From Polytrichum commune (taxonomy: Eukaryota; Streptophyta; Polytrichopsida; Polytrichales; Polytrichaceae), in NCBI GenBank assembly GCA_950295325.1, contig OX485804.1, positions 23,190,001 to 23,254,000 on the forward strand: a stretch of 64,000 nt of DNA. Direction: 5' to 3'. Positions 34,501 through 47,305 of this stretch are shown here, one piece after another. Both the position numbers and the translations under genes were made by a program. The stretch's first letter is position 1; the number at the start of each line of letters is the position of its first letter. The notes under the pieces were generated by a model. It did not search any database. It saw only the letters and a program-made list of their open reading frames with translations, and had not been told where the DNA came from.

Positions 34501-35020
34501 CTTCTCGTTGCTTTGTTCCTTTAATATCCATGTCAAGAGGTTTAATCTCAGGAATATAAGATGATGTGTAGGTTTAAATGTAGTAAAACCACCAATTGTT
34601 TATGTGAAAAAGACCATCACAAACTTGTCCATGAGGTATGCCAATGTCGTCAACCAATAATATCAAATATCCAATGTCATTATGGAAAGTGCAAACTCTT
34701 GATTTAACTCTAACATGAATACGAAATGGATGGAAGAGATGGAGTACACTTTACCCAAGGTTCGAAGACTCTATGATCTTGTTGAATTATTCTCTTAGTT
34801 AAAATTTTACCTCACCATGTCTCCAATACTAGACATTAGTCCAACATCGTGGCTTTCCCAAGGTCTATGACAAAGAGGAATTGAACATACAGTGATATAT
34901 GGGACAATGGTGATCAAATGTACATGGTGTGCACTTAAATCTATAATGTCATTTGTGCCAAAGTCTAATTAAAAACTTCCTTTTGATATATGTGTTGGTC
35001 TTTTTTGATACATTGGTACC
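34501..35020. other. Intergenic DNA
   Basis: No gene or clear repeat is seen. Confidence 0.4.
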
Positions 35021-35210
35021 ATTAAGGGCATCGCCAACCCATTCCCGGCAACGGTAACTACCGGGAATAGTGAGCCCGGGCTCGGGCCAACGGGCTTGGT
35101 ACCCAGCCCGTTATGCACAAGGTCCCTGTAAAGCTACTCCCGCTCTCGGCACATTTTTCGAGTTTGCCGAGAGAAGTTGTCCTCCCGCTACGGTCGTGGC
35201 AGAGGCCACC

Positions 35211-36556
35211 ATGGCACACCAAATGGCGGGAAAGCCACGCAAGGGAAGAAATTTCAGTGCCGATGAGGAGAGAAGCTTGTGTAGGAGTTTTCTTGTTGTT
35301 TCGCAAGACCCAATTTGTGGCAATGGTCAACGCAATTCTGCATTCTGGGATCGCATCACCGCTCATTTCAATCAGAGCAAACCACGCTCAAATCCTGTGA
35401 GACCAGCTAGGTCGCTAGAGACAAAATGGGGTCAAATCAAGCACGATGTGGGCAAATTCAGTGGGGCGTACAAGCAAGTGTTTGATTGCAGAGAGTCCGG
35501 CGCCTCCCTTGACGATGTTGTTGACAAATCGCTCCAATTTTATCGGGATAGGCATCCCAAACACCAAAAATTTGCTTACTTGCATTGCTGGCATGTTTTG
35601 AAGGAGATTCCGAGGTGGTGGGATTCCCCTATGGATGTGCAACGGCGATCAACGGAGATTTGCCCTAGAGGGCAAAGCATGGGCAAGCGGAAATCTCCTT
35701 CTCCTCCGACAATTGCTAGTGAGGTTGGCATGGCGGATGAACCAAGTGCCGAAGAAGATGAGGTCCTCGTTGCAGATGAACCAAGTGCACAGAGGTTTGT
35801 CGTCGCGAGTCCCATAGGGTTTCCCCCCGTCCCACCAGGCCACAGGGTTCGAAGTCGGCAAAGGTGGATCTCTTGCAGCAGAAGAAACGGGAGAAGGTGT
35901 TGCAATGTCAAGCTCGGGCTACAGAAACCATGGCGGAAGCGAGCCTCCGCAAGGCAAATGCACTGCAGGATCAGTGTGCAATGTCTCTCTTCACCATGCC
36001 GTTGGAAGAGGGCATGACCGAGGAGGCAAGAAGATATTTCACCCTCCGTCGGCAGGAGGAGATTGAAAGACTGGAGCGACGCATGAGGGTGGAGAGGCGT
36101 GCTGCGGAGCTAGAGGAGCTTGAACACGCGAAGCTCATCAAGGACCGCAACTTGGAGTCGAGGACTAGAAGGAATCGCGCCGTTGCAGTCCCTGTGGTGG
36201 CCTTCGACACGCCTGCACCACCGTGGGCACCCTCTCCGACCAATTTGGAATCTGGCGCTGCAGTTGCGGATGAGACTCCTCGAAATTTGCCCGTCTTCAC
36301 AGGTGAATGCCGAAACCCTGGGTTGACATTGTTGGGAGTAGGGTTTCCTGTTGTCTGCTGGGATTACGGGTTTAGTTTTAGGGTGCTGGGATTGTTGGTT
36401 GTGGGTTTAGAGGGTTTTTGCAGTTGGAATTCGCCGAATGCTGGGTGCCGACAACACCTACGAATTCGCCGAATGCTTGGAGTGTCAATTGTGAACTCTC
36501 GAGGTGCTGCTGATTCAGTGTTGGCGAAGGAGTCTCCCCTAATCGACATGAGGTGA
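35211..36556 (+). pseudogene. Trihelix/NAM-associated-type protein, frameshifted
   Basis: The ATG at 35211 has a strong context (GCCACCATGG). The first frame has the trihelix (Myb/SANT-like) pattern of plant proteins related to PIF/Harbinger ORF1 and NAM-associated families: KGRNFSADEERSLCRSFLVV, then SLETKWGQIKHDVGKFSGAY, and a CWHVLKEIPRWW segment. The conserved C-terminal half (RPQGSKSAKVDLLQQKKREK, then MTEEARRYFTLRRQEEIERL, a probable coiled coil) lies in another frame. The switch is near 35835-35850, so one base is missing or extra there. After the coiled coil the frame runs into non-conserved sequence to 36556. A GGGCATCGCCAACCC motif after TTAA at 35022-35040 could be one transposon terminus; no matching end was found. 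It is a domesticated or decayed transposon gene. Confidence 0.6.
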
Positions 36557-37510
36557 ATCTTTCTTTCTTTTGCCAAAGCAAAACATAAAGCTTATGTGAG
36601 GGGAAAAAACCCATCAATAAACTCAAGAAAAGTACATAGTAGTGGTAGTCACGTCGTCTTAGCATTACTTTTGCTGTGCGATCTGGAAGTGCCTCTGAAC
36701 GTAGAAGTTCATCAGATTCACATTGCCATCCATGTTATTACAGAGCTCACATCCATAAAAGATAACTCCCTCTTCTTGTTGTTTCCTCGCCGTGTGCTTC
36801 CGGAGGACTTTCGTGGAGCATTCGGTCGATGAAAACGACTCCCGTTTCGAGAAGTGAGCATCTGACGTGGAGCTCATCGAAATGTGTTGATGTTGTTGTT
36901 GTTGTTAGGCAAGAAGACGTCATTGCGTCCGATCACCTTCAGGACTCGGAGCTCCAACAATCTGAAGTTCATTGTGAGTTCCCGAGATTTCGTTCAACTT
37001 CATGTAATGTCCGTCGTTCACGATGCATCTAGACATTGAGCTATATTGGCAGGAAGTAAGCACTCGCAGGCTGAGTCCACTTTCAGATTGCTAAGACGAT
37101 GTGGCATTCGAGCTTCTTTTCTCAAATTCATCAGACGCAGCTATGGCATAGCTTAGGTTTGACTGTGTCTGATGTTGGCGAACTTGGTAGAGTCATACTC
37201 CCCAAAGTAAGATTCCAACATATGTTCAGGTCTCTCATTTTAGTGTTACTACATCGGCACAGGCCGGTTGATCATTTAGCGTTGCTAAAACATGCAGTCC
37301 TTGCCTAGTCTCTCCTTTACCTTTGTCAGAACTGAGGGTAGACAGCCAGCATAATGTAGTAACTGGTATTCATGAATATTTCGCTATGGGAAAACCAATT
37401 GGGGCTGGTGTATTAAGGATGGAATGCCAAGAAAGCGTACAGGAGCTGCTGTGTGATACTGAATGAAGAGGTATTGAACTTCTAAACAAATGTGTTAAAC
37501 CTGTTCAATT
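36557..37510. other. Region without a recognised gene
   Basis: Only short frames are present, with a GTTGTTGTTGTT run near 36890. It could contain upstream exons of the delta-COP-like fragment, but I cannot identify any. Confidence 0.4.
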
Positions 37511-39070
37511 TTGCAGAAAGGTGCAGAATGCCATCTTCCACAGGTGGATGTTAAGGAGGATGTATTGATGCCGATGATGCATTCAATGAGATTTGATAAT
37601 GGCTTCAGTGACATCAATACCTCTGGTGGTGGAGGTTTTGGAAACAATGCATCAAGTTTTGGCATGGATGCAGATACCTTTAAGCCTAAAGGTATGCGAG
37701 TTCACAGTGATCTTGACTATATGCTATGGCACTGGAAGCCACTGTGGCAACCGAGATTTCAGCAGTTACCTGTAGAATATTCCTTCAAGCTGTCAGCTTA
37801 AAATTTTGTTCCAGTCTGTATCTTAGGGGATTCTGGGTTTGCTGAGAACTGTGTTTTGTGACTTTTGCAACAGCCCGTCCCACCTCTGCCTCAGCTCCTG
37901 CCAAGGGATCTGGCATGCAATTGGGCAAGTCGACCAAGACAAATCAATTCCTGGAGTCACTCAAAGCTGAAGGCGAGGTTATAGTTGAAGATGTGGCTCC
38001 TGGTCCAGCACGAGCAGCTGCTGTGCCTGTGAGCTCAGATCCCATAACAGTGGGAGTGGAGGAGAAGCTTGTAGTTCAATTGAAGAAGGATGGTGGTGTT
38101 GAGAATCTGGAAGTACAGGGTAGTACGTCTCTTGTTGTGCAGAAAGAAGAGGATGCTTACATTCGAGTGCAGGTACATCTTCATTATGACATCTTTGATT
38201 TTTGTTTTACGTCATCTTAGTAATGATGAAACAATTTCTGTACACTCTGATGGATGTGACTTTGTGGTGAGAGAGTGCTCCCTTTGTTGAGATAGATCAG
38301 AAGAATATACAGTTAAAATGTACATACTTCAAAACTGCATGTATTTGTATCTGAGGAGAATTCTTGTATGGTCATGCAGTCTTTAAAAGATTGCATAAAT
38401 AGATGTGTAATGCTGCTGTGGTCTAAATTATTATGGCTTGTCTACAGGTTGAGTCAAGTGCTAACAGAGCATTTGTTTTCAAGACACATCCCAACATCGA
38501 CAAGAACTTATATTCTGACAAAAATATTCTGGGGTTAAAGGATCCCAGCCGACCATTCCCCACAGGAAATCCTCTTGGTATCTTAAAGTGGCGTATGCAA
38601 AGCAAACAAGATTCTCTGGTTCCTCTGAGCAGTACGTGATCATGAATGTGTAGAGTGGCTTATTCATGCCTATTTCTACTTTTTTGTTTTCAACCTAGTG
38701 TCTCAACGAAGTCTGGAAACTGTTATATGATTCTACAAGGATGTATGTGTATTTCATGTTACAAATATTGTGTGCTGCTCTGTCTAAGAGGATCAAGAAT
38801 GGTATTTCTTGATATTATTGAGTGATTTTCTTTCAGCACAAAGATTGTTGCTTGTTTAGAATGACAGCAGATAACTTTGTGCTGATGATAAATACTTATA
38901 TGTTTTCATGTTGCAGTCAATTGCTGGCCATCAGTATCTGGTGGAGAATCATATGTGAATATCGAATATGAAGCCTCTAAATCATTTGAACTTCAAAACG
39001 TTATTATTCACATTCCTTTGCCTGCCCTCCGTGATGTGCCTATGGTGAACCAAGTGGATGGAGAATGGAG
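37511..39070 (+). pseudogene. Coatomer subunit delta (delta-COP) C-terminal exons, partial
   Basis: Delta-COP is a COPI coat subunit at the Golgi. Exons ending 37691 (SSFGMDADTFKPK), then 37874-38172 (GMQLGKSTKTNQFLESLKAE, VEEKLVVQLKKDGGVENLEV), 38448-38631 (FVFKTHPNIDKNLYSDKNIL, then GLKDPSRPFPTGNP) and 38917-39070 ([35 protein letters not shown]) join at GT-AG borders with compatible phases. They cover the linker and most of the mu-homology domain. A candidate next exon at about 39617 starts in frame (SYDEQH) but soon diverges. The conserved C-terminal end and the N-terminal longin-like half are not found. It is probably a gene fragment or decayed copy, since preserved introns argue against a processed pseudogene. 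Confidence 0.75.
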
Positions 39071-40328
39071 GTAAGTTTTCCTGTGGCTCCCAACGACCTC
39101 CAAGCAGCGATCGCTCAGGAACCTTGGTATGCATCCCCAGTGTGGCAAAATGAGAGAAGCTCTTTTGGGAATTCTATGCGCTCAATTTTGAAAATCTTGT
39201 TAAAATCTACAGTCATATGCTTTGAGAGTTGTCAAAAGTAAATGTGTATTCTGGAGTAATTGTGTCATCCTTGTGGTAAATTCATTTGTTAGTGGAAGCA
39301 CTAGAGTTTTACTCTTCTCACAAATTATGTGGGCTTGTAGACATTGGCCAAGGGACTGTCCACAAATCTGGTAATCAACACTGGTTCATCTCATGAAACC
39401 TTTCCAAGTTCGGCACCAGCCAAATTGGGCCTCCGCTGATTTAGTTATGGTTATTGGAAGTGTATGTTTGTTGATTCTTAACTGAATTCATAAGTCCTCC
39501 AATTGTGTTCAATATTCAGTGTGGAGTAGTTAATAAAAAGTGACGATGTAGTTTAATCTCTCTTAAATATGCGTCTTTATGGTGTATGTTCTTTGATCCT
39601 CATCTGACCATGCAGTTACGATGAGCAACATCTCCCTTCGAAAGTTTTGGTTCAAGCTGAAAGTAACAACAGGGACAGTCCATATTTGAAGAACCAATTA
39701 GGAAGGACTTAATTTGTTTATAACTTAAATGTGTCAGCTAGTTGCAGAACTTAAGATCATGGCGATCATGGGGATGGAGACATATTTGATGCCCCAATAT
39801 TTTTGTCTCATTATACTGTTTTGAGCCTGTCAATATGAGAATTCTATGTGTCTCGATAAACACGAAAATAATGACATCACTGTATTGTGTTACAGACCAA
39901 CACAATGAAGAGCGCATTTGAAGATTGACTTTCGAGGATTTGGCAATTCAGGAAAAGGAAACCACTCTTTCTGAGATAGAACCTCCTACTCAAACCCAAT
40001 CTCCTACAAGAATGTGGCTCTCTGAGCATGACAATGACGATCAGGTGACCAATTTCTCTTCCTCAGGGAAATTTATCATGGCTGCTCGAACATTGATACT
40101 GAGTGGCGTGCGTATTTTCATAGTTTCTTTTACTGGCCTCCTGTTTATATTCTACTTTTACTTTACTATGCGATAGCTTTTGATTTTTATTGTCGAAGAG
40201 ACGGCCCTGATGATTCGTGACCATTGTGGATAACTCCATGCAAGAGCGCACTTGTTACTTTGACACGGAGTTTAGGGTTGTGTGGATTGAGTTCTGATTT
40301 GGGTGATAAATTTGATATTTTGGTGCAG
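39071..40328. other. Region between delta-COP and RPSA fragments
   Basis: A candidate delta-COP exon at ~39617-39710 is degenerate. A 41-codon open stretch at 39925-40044 (LSEIEPPTQTQSPTRMWLSE) ends at a possible donor CAG|GTGACC but has no recognised identity. Confidence 0.4.
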
Positions 40329-40448
40329 CCCATCATGGAAGCAGCTCTTGGAAACATCCCACAGATCCAGATTTGTGACACCGACTCGCCCATGAGCCAT
40401 GTGGACATCGGCATCCCTGCCAACAACAAGGGAAAGCACAGCATCTGA
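40329..40448 (+). pseudogene. RPSA: Ribosomal protein SA (uS2) exon fragment
   Basis: After an acceptor (TTGGTGCAG|) the frame reads [20 protein letters not shown], then a segment ending [15 protein letters not shown]. This is the highly conserved uS2/RPSA segment of the cytosolic 40S subunit. The expected next Gly codon is TGA (40446-40448), after which ALFWLQ still resembles the family before homology is lost. Flanking exons are not found. It is a fragment with a nonsense change, 1.3 kb downstream of delta-COP exons on the same strand. An acceptor at about 40506 precedes an Arg/Lys-rich frame of unknown identity. Confidence 0.75.
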
Positions 40449-41352
40449 GCTCTGTTCTGGTTACAGAGTGGTGTTTGACATTCGTGTAACTTGCATGTGA
40501 TTGCAGGAGATCAAGAGGACTCGAACTGGGGCGACACGGAGGCAATCCCGGACACCCAAGCTACTGCAGGGGAGTCACAACCCGACGAGACGCTCGGTGG
40601 CAGCCAAGACAGAAGACTCGAAGGACCAAGCCAGTGTAGAGCTTTTAGAGCAGGGTTAAGTGTAGAAGTGCCACAAACTGATTATGTGTGCTCCTAGCCT
40701 AGTGCATTTGGACATACAAATGTTATGTATGGTTTGCATAGTGTAGGTTTAAGTCAAAATCAAGGTGCCTTTAATGAGAATCACATGATGGGTTACAGAA
40801 AATGGTGGGACTGGTCTTAACCTCAATGCCCAATTTTTTTCACAATAAAGAGAGTCTCATATTATCAGAATTCAAATTTGCAGCCCTATGGTGTAAATCT
40901 AAGTCTGCAGCCCTCCTTTCACCGTCCACAAGTGTTGAATGAGATCATTGCGCAAAGCAAAGTGTGCCTCAACATTCTCAAGTTCCCTAGTGCCTGATCG
41001 CAACTCTCGAAATGATAGCGGATGCCTCACCCGCTCAACCGGAAGGCCCCAATCACCAAAAGCCTCTAGTGACAATCCTTGCTCATCTTCTGGATATAGA
41101 ACCGATTTCTGGGCCTGGAAATTGTGCCATGGCCAGGCTTTCTACCTCAACTCGTGAAGGGCTTTCATGCAACTGGAACCCTCTTTGCAATGACATCCTC
41201 GAACTCATCATCTCAAGCGCTGGCATTCCAAACCTCACGATTTCCCGAATAAACAAGGCCGGCAGCCCTCCATGTGATCGATCAAGTGTGGTGAACTGCT
41301 TCTGGTTGCAATAATTGGCCACAAATTCTTGGGCACCATTCGACAAAATCCG
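40449..41352. other. Region without a recognised gene
   Basis: Short frames on both strands (for example 41083-41346 minus) carry no identifiable domain. Confidence 0.4.
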
Positions 41353-41500
41353 AGTGTTTCCAAGTCCAACCGGTCACATGTTGTGATCTTTTGGGTTTTC
41401 TTTTATTAATTTGAGGCATATTCCATACATTCCCTTAAGATGATCTGTGATTTTCCTGAGGTCTTGGACTTCAACCGGTTCATTTGTAATCAACGGTTGG
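41353..41500. repeat. Dispersed repeat, copy A
   Basis: It begins AGTGTTTCCAAGT and ends near TCAACCGGTTCATTTGTAA. The same ordered blocks recur at 45503-45690, so this is a dispersed repeat of unknown class. Confidence 0.6.
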
Positions 41501-41590
41501 CTCTCCCCGTTCCTTGCTTCCAAGGGAAGTGTTGAATTGCCACTAAGTTTATAAGTCTCTTCTTCTTTCAGTTGGCAAAGTAGGGATGTA

Positions 41591-41612
41591 TCATATATAT
41601 ATATATATATAT
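41591..41612. repeat. (AT)n microsatellite
   Basis: About ten perfect AT dinucleotides. Confidence 0.9.
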
Positions 41613-43723
41613 AAGGTCGAGGGATCCACGGTTGACTATGGATATATAACCACTCACTATGGTTATGTAGAGTTGACATGGATGGAGTTAAGGTTTATGT
41701 GGTGACCCAACTTGTGATTGATGACCCGCATAAGAGATTAGACAACTGTCGTAGCCAAGCCTTGGAATTTAGATGAGCGATTATGGATTAACCTATAGAT
41801 TGACTATGTGTTACCCTAACTCTACTGCTTCAAAATTTGTAGCAATTACCATATTCAAAAGTCTTTTGAATTATTCTTTGCACTCTCCTTAGTGCACAAA
41901 TCCTGCAAGGGTTTCGAGTGTTTCTCCAAAATTGCCTCGGAACTTAATTAGATCAAACTGCACGAGGCAATAACAAGGCAACACAAACATCTTCCCACGG
42001 ACGCATACGAGGTCCCGCGCGTGTCGTGGCGGAGTTGCACCTATCGTTGAAGTTGAAGCAAAAAGTGTGTCAATAGAGGCGGGCAATGAAGAGAAGGGGC
42101 AAAAGAAGAAAAATGAAGGAAACCGAGAGCCTACATTTACCATTACTATGATACCGTAGTTGGGTGCACTACTACCCCAGAGCATCACGAAGGGAGACGT
42201 GGATGGCACCGGACAAATCTTTGACCAAGATTGGCAACCACCAACGTCGGGCCAAATCATATTTCCCATCCCTTATGCAATTACAATCTCCACATGTAGT
42301 GCAAAAGCACACGCCCGAGCCTCCAAAACCGGGCACGAACCACGTCTACGAGTCACCGTTGCCTCACTAGGTTGTTCGGGACCCGACCCGACCACCAACC
42401 GCTTAAATGAATGGACTCGGGTGATGAATCGTCCAGTGAAACCCTAGACCATAATGCTAGCTCATTGGTTAGAACTAGGATCGTGTAGTTTAAGTAGAGT
42501 ACAATTTGTGTGTGTGCTAGAATCTAAGAAAATGTCAATGTCAATGACACGCGATTTATTTCCACTTGATTGACCGTGATAGGTAGAAGTTATACGGCTC
42601 AAAAGGTTAAGTGTGGTAAAAGGTGAAAGTTTTTAGGGCATGAGAACTACATAACATTGCTTTTGTAAGATTTGCACGTTGCCTCCTAAAGTAGAGCTTG
42701 TTGGTCGGTTATAGATCATGATGGAAGCAAGGGGTAAGGTACAATGATATCAATGTTGTTGGGCCAAAGGGTCATTAGGCAAGAGAAGGGGGTTAGTAGA
42801 TGTAGGAAGTGGGGGGGGGGGACAACAACATATAAAATGATGATACATGCTAAGGTGGAGGCTCGTTAGTTTTCCTATAGACATGGCCCGTTCACAATCT
42901 CAAGAGGGAATGTCAATGAACATAAGACCGTTGAAGAGAAAATATCAAAACATGAGGGTATCGATAAGAATATGCCATATGGTGATTAAAACAACTGCAA
43001 ACCAGTGAACATGGAGAAGTTTGAGCTAGCTCACTCACTATCCTTACTTCCGTATTATCAGTCGGCTCTCCATTGAAATGCTTCAGTGATTCCTTGTGTT
43101 TTCACTTACAACATACATTTTTCTAAACACATGATTAAATTAGTTTCTTAAAATAAATACTTTGAATCAATAATTTGGGACAATGAACCGGTTCATCTAT
43201 AACTAGATGAGGTACTTATATGCGTGGGTGAATATAATTGGCATGGATAACAATTGCACGAGTCCAAGACCACTAGTATTTTTTGAGACTTTCAACCAAC
43301 ATCTCACAGAAAATAAACAAACGCCTTACATCAAAATTACGATAAAAATAAGATGTTCACCCACATTGATTTCCTAGAACATAAATGATTGTGGCCCATG
43401 CTGATTTTAAACTAGAGATTTAGCATGGGGTGGAAAGTTAATGTGGGCTCTACAAAACCACTTTGGCCCCCACGCCAGCTTAGGCCTATTTAGGCCTACT
43501 TGAACAACTTGAAAGGAATTTGCTGACTCCTGAATACAAGAAAGATTGAATGGCAGAAATTTCATGGCGACAAAAGAGTAGAATGAGGCGGTGGCCACAC
43601 TACTACTGTTGATGCACTTCGAAGAGAGTGAGAAGTTAGTGGCTGCTCACTTTTGACTTCAACTCCAACAAAGTTAGTGCACACAGCTTCTCAAGGAAGC
43701 ATAGTTGTTTCATCACAGATATT
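41613..43723. other. Region without a recognised gene
   Basis: No convincing coding region was found. A G10 homopolymer lies near 42811. Confidence 0.4.
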
Positions 43724-44041
43724 AGAGTTATCCTTTAACTCAAAGGAGTTTGGTAGGGAGTTTCTTACAAAACCTTCCATGTTTGGCAAGCTTGAGGTGC
43801 ATGCGTCGGAGGTCGTGTGGAGGTTTGAACCAATAACATTCTATATCGGTTCATTGAGGGTCAAACTCATTTTAGCACCGCATGCGTTGCTAAAATGAGT
43901 TTGACCCTCAATTCCCTCATGTAGAATGTTATTGGTTCAAACCTCCACACGACCTCCGACGCATGCACCTCAAGCTTGCCAAACATGGAAGGTTTTGTAA
44001 GAAACTCCCTACCAAACTCCTTTGAGTTAAAGGATAACTCT
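43724..44041. repeat. 318-bp foldback element
   Basis: Base x pairs with 87765-x over about 154 bp per arm around a 10-bp loop near 43882. Only a few mismatches occur, in the segment near the inner ends (TATATCGGTTCA versus ACATGAGGGAATT in reverse complement). Mirrored open frames around the peptide EFGREFLTKPSMFGKLEVHA are just both strands of the hairpin. It is a foldback transposon or very young palindrome. Confidence 0.9.
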
Positions 44042-45502
44042 ATTAGCTTAAACTTCATGTGGCCTGAGAGTGAGTCGTATATATAACTTAGGGAAGGTGG
44101 GTTTCCACCAGATTCTAGTGGGAATAAGGACAAACTTGTCCAAATGCAGATGGAATTTGGTGGGGGTAGGGTTCATATGTGCCAACTACACTAAATATTA
44201 TATTTAGTGTCACTTTATTATTTGGAGTTACACATTGCTATTTTTTTTTAAATGCAATTTCATATCAAGTAGAGATGTTGATGCTCCGTAATGTTCAAAT
44301 AACCAATTTGACCTTTGTTGACCAAATATCAAGTATACAATAAATAGTTTTGTATAGCATTGTGTAGTTCCAAATAATAAGTGATGCTAAGTACAATAAT
44401 TAGTGTAGCTACTCTCATCTTCTCAAATCGGGGTCCAACTACTAACTCCCTCCTTCATGTTACCAAGGATGGAGTTCTAGACCATCAGTGTTCAAATCCT
44501 TTGGTGACTGGCTCTTGTAGGTTAAGAAGTGCTTTAGTGAATGCATGAAAATCTAGCAGCATGTGTCCACGGCCATCCACATTTTAGTAGATCACTATTA
44601 TTAGGCTCTAGCATGCAAGCAGCCTACATGGAAACGTACCGTTAATGTTCATTCGTAATAGAGATCTTAAATATGTTGGAGGTCTGTGTTTGTGGCCCCG
44701 TAACTTGAAGGATAACATTAAAAGGTTGTGGCACTGACTTAGCTTAATTATATTAAGCTTCCCAAAGGGCACGTTGACTGTCATGTCAACTGAAATCAGT
44801 AGAAACCTTACCCTCCTGGTCCAGCCCTTTCCTTTGTAGTTACAGTATATATATACCTACCCGTACATTTATTAAAGAATTCACTGCTCACACTATGGCC
44901 ATTTATCTGTCAGAAGACAGATGCAATATACTTTGCAACTTCCTACAATGCAGAGCAGGAAGCGGAAGAAGAGGAAGCTGCTTCCTTCCTCCTACAAAGA
45001 AGCCGGATTTGAAATTCGCCTCATTCCACGTTCATGCCAGCGCTTGTATGGCATATCCTCTAACCTGTTACAATAAGTTACTCATAACATTCTTTAGGGC
45101 TTAGTATTCGTGGCAAAGGGTCAAGAGGTTAAGGGTACGAAGCTTCGCCCTCATAGGTTTCGGGTTGACTCATCTCAGTTTGACGCCATTCGACTGCACC
45201 TTTTTGTCTAATTAGTGTGGGTTATCATTTGGAATTACGTGTCGCTATAACCTTTGTTACTGATATTATCATATTCTACCAACTATGTTGTATCATATTC
45301 TTCAGTGTGCATACTGACTACTCATGTTATTTGGGTAAAAAAGATACTCTCAGTCAGATGTTATAGCAATGCGTAAATCCAAATGGTAACACACACACTA
45401 ATTCGACACAAAACTTGTAGTTCAGGGTGCTTTGAGGTTGACTGCTAGGATCTATGGTTCAGTGTCCCAGGGAGATTTTTGGGCTTAAGCTGTCGAAATC
45501 CT
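44042..45502. other. Region without a recognised gene
   Basis: The CTACACTAAATATTATATTT repeat at 44188-44230 recurs near 63900. No supported gene is present. Confidence 0.4.
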
Positions 45503-45690
45503 AGTGTTTCCAAGTGTAACCGCTGACACGTTGACATCTTTTGGTTTATCTTTATTAATATTACATGTTTTAAAGTACGTTCTAGAATAAATTCCTCTAA
45601 AATGATCAGCAATCTTCCCAAAAGTCTTCAAACTTGAACCAATGATTCTTGAAATTCAACCGGTTCACCTGTAAGTAGCAGTCGTTGTGG
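45503..45690. repeat. Dispersed repeat, copy B
   Basis: Ordered similarity to 41353-41500 (AGTGTTTCCAAGT, CTTTTGGTTT, TCAACCGGTTCA), same orientation, with indels. Confidence 0.6.
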
Positions 45691-45758
45691 TTGCCATGTA
45701 AGTTGAGGGTTAAATCATTGGAACAAGAGGTAACTGAGATTACTACATTAACTCAATA

Positions 45759-46323
45759 CTACACCATTTATGGTATTCAATGTCACATGCATAATACTGT
45801 CACTTATCCTATTTTGAGGCGTATGTTAGGTTACACTTATGGTTAACAACTTCATCATATTAAGTGTCACTTCATGATATTTGACATTCAAGTGCATTTA
45901 CTAATACCTTGGCATGAGTGTCTTTAGTAGTGTTATGAGGTGCATGTTTATGTTACACAACAACTCAATAACTCAACCAATGGTACAAATTTCACATGTT
46001 TCTCCATCAATATGGATGAATTCTCAAAGACATACTTGAGCCACTTTCAAGGAAACCCCACACACTAAAAATGCACCAAAAGACACTTGAAGAGTTATTC
46101 CTACGTTACACTACACTAGTTTATGATATTTACCACATGCATGATGGGGTCACATGCGTAATAGTATCACTTTATTTTGAGGCGTATTCTAGGTTACATT
46201 AACGATCAACAACTTCACCATTTGTGTCACCTCATGACAATTGGTGTTCAAGTTGGCTTACTAATATCTTAGCATGAGTATGTTCCATAGTGTTATGAGG
46301 TGTATGCCTGTGTTACACAATGG
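45759..46323. repeat. Degenerate ~350-bp tandem duplication
   Basis: Segments 45759-45968 and 46111-46323 share TTTTGAGGCGTAT, AACAACTTCA, GTGTTATGAGGTG and GTGTTACACAA-type blocks in the same order. Non-coding. Confidence 0.65.
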
Positions 46324-46684
46324 TCTACCAATTGACTAAAGTGGACACAAATGACACTTGCCCATTAGTATGCTCCAAAATATCTCCCTCTTGGATACTA
46401 AAATAAAAACACATGAAACTTGCCATTAAGGTAGGAGCACCTTAAACTAAGAAGTCAAGGTATTTGACATACATGTGGTAGTTGTTTGAACCAAAAAATA
46501 TCATTCCCATATAGAAATAAAAATAAACGACCATGTGCACTCCAAGTTTTCTTTAGTTTTTTCCTTCTTCCCGATATTGAAGTAAATACAAAAATTTGAA
46601 GTGAAATTTGTGTTGGTACCCAAAATTGTTGGGGGGGAGGGGTGGCTGATGTTCACAAGGTGAACAATCTCAAATCAACATGTA

Positions 46685-46700
46685 CTCCCTCCGTCCCAAA
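46685..46700 (+). mobile_element. Stowaway-type MITE terminus, orphan
   Basis: CTCCCTCCGTCCCAAA after a TA dinucleotide is the canonical Stowaway (Tc1/mariner) end. No matching inverted end follows within about 500 bp, so this is a truncated element. A complete one lies at 55110-55333. Confidence 0.65.
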
Positions 46701-47305
46701 TAATATAAAAGTATCTAGATTTCAACATCTACAAATTAGGCATAAATATATCAAGGACTACATAGAGTTTGGCAAAAACAACATAGCATAGAACAGAAAT
46801 AAATCAATATTTTTCTCTTCCTTTATTGACAAATTTGTGGAGTTAGCATCACTCCCCCTAACATGAATGCCACTGATCCCAAGTTCACATTGCTTCTCAA
46901 TGTTCATGTAAGTTCAAGACAGACACCATTTATGGTGTGTTTTCTTTTCCTTCATTATTTGGTCGGCACCCAAATTTAATACTAAAGATCAAGCTCAAAT
47001 GAGTGCAAAGAAATGGAGTCTATGGGATCCCCGTCACTGAGGCGCTGTGAATGAGCCTCTTGATTTCGCGAGCATGGTGCATCCGGACCGTTGATCCACC
47101 AAGGCCCATCCAAGGGCCTCAATGATCCTAGGTGGCGAGGGGGTGGGGGTGGTGCTTGCCACCAAGGTAGGTGGGGGCCGGGGTGGTGCTTGCCACCAAG
47201 GCGGGGTGGGGCCGTGGGCCTCATGTCTTTTTTCGGGGAGGCCGGCTTTAGGGTGGTGTCGGGCCTAGTGGCTAGGCGGGCTCGGTGGGCTAGGCAGCTA
47301 GGTAG

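Noticed and set aside
43653-44133. Two apparent homologous small proteins on opposite strands
   Set aside because: They are the two arms of one DNA hairpin read on each strand.
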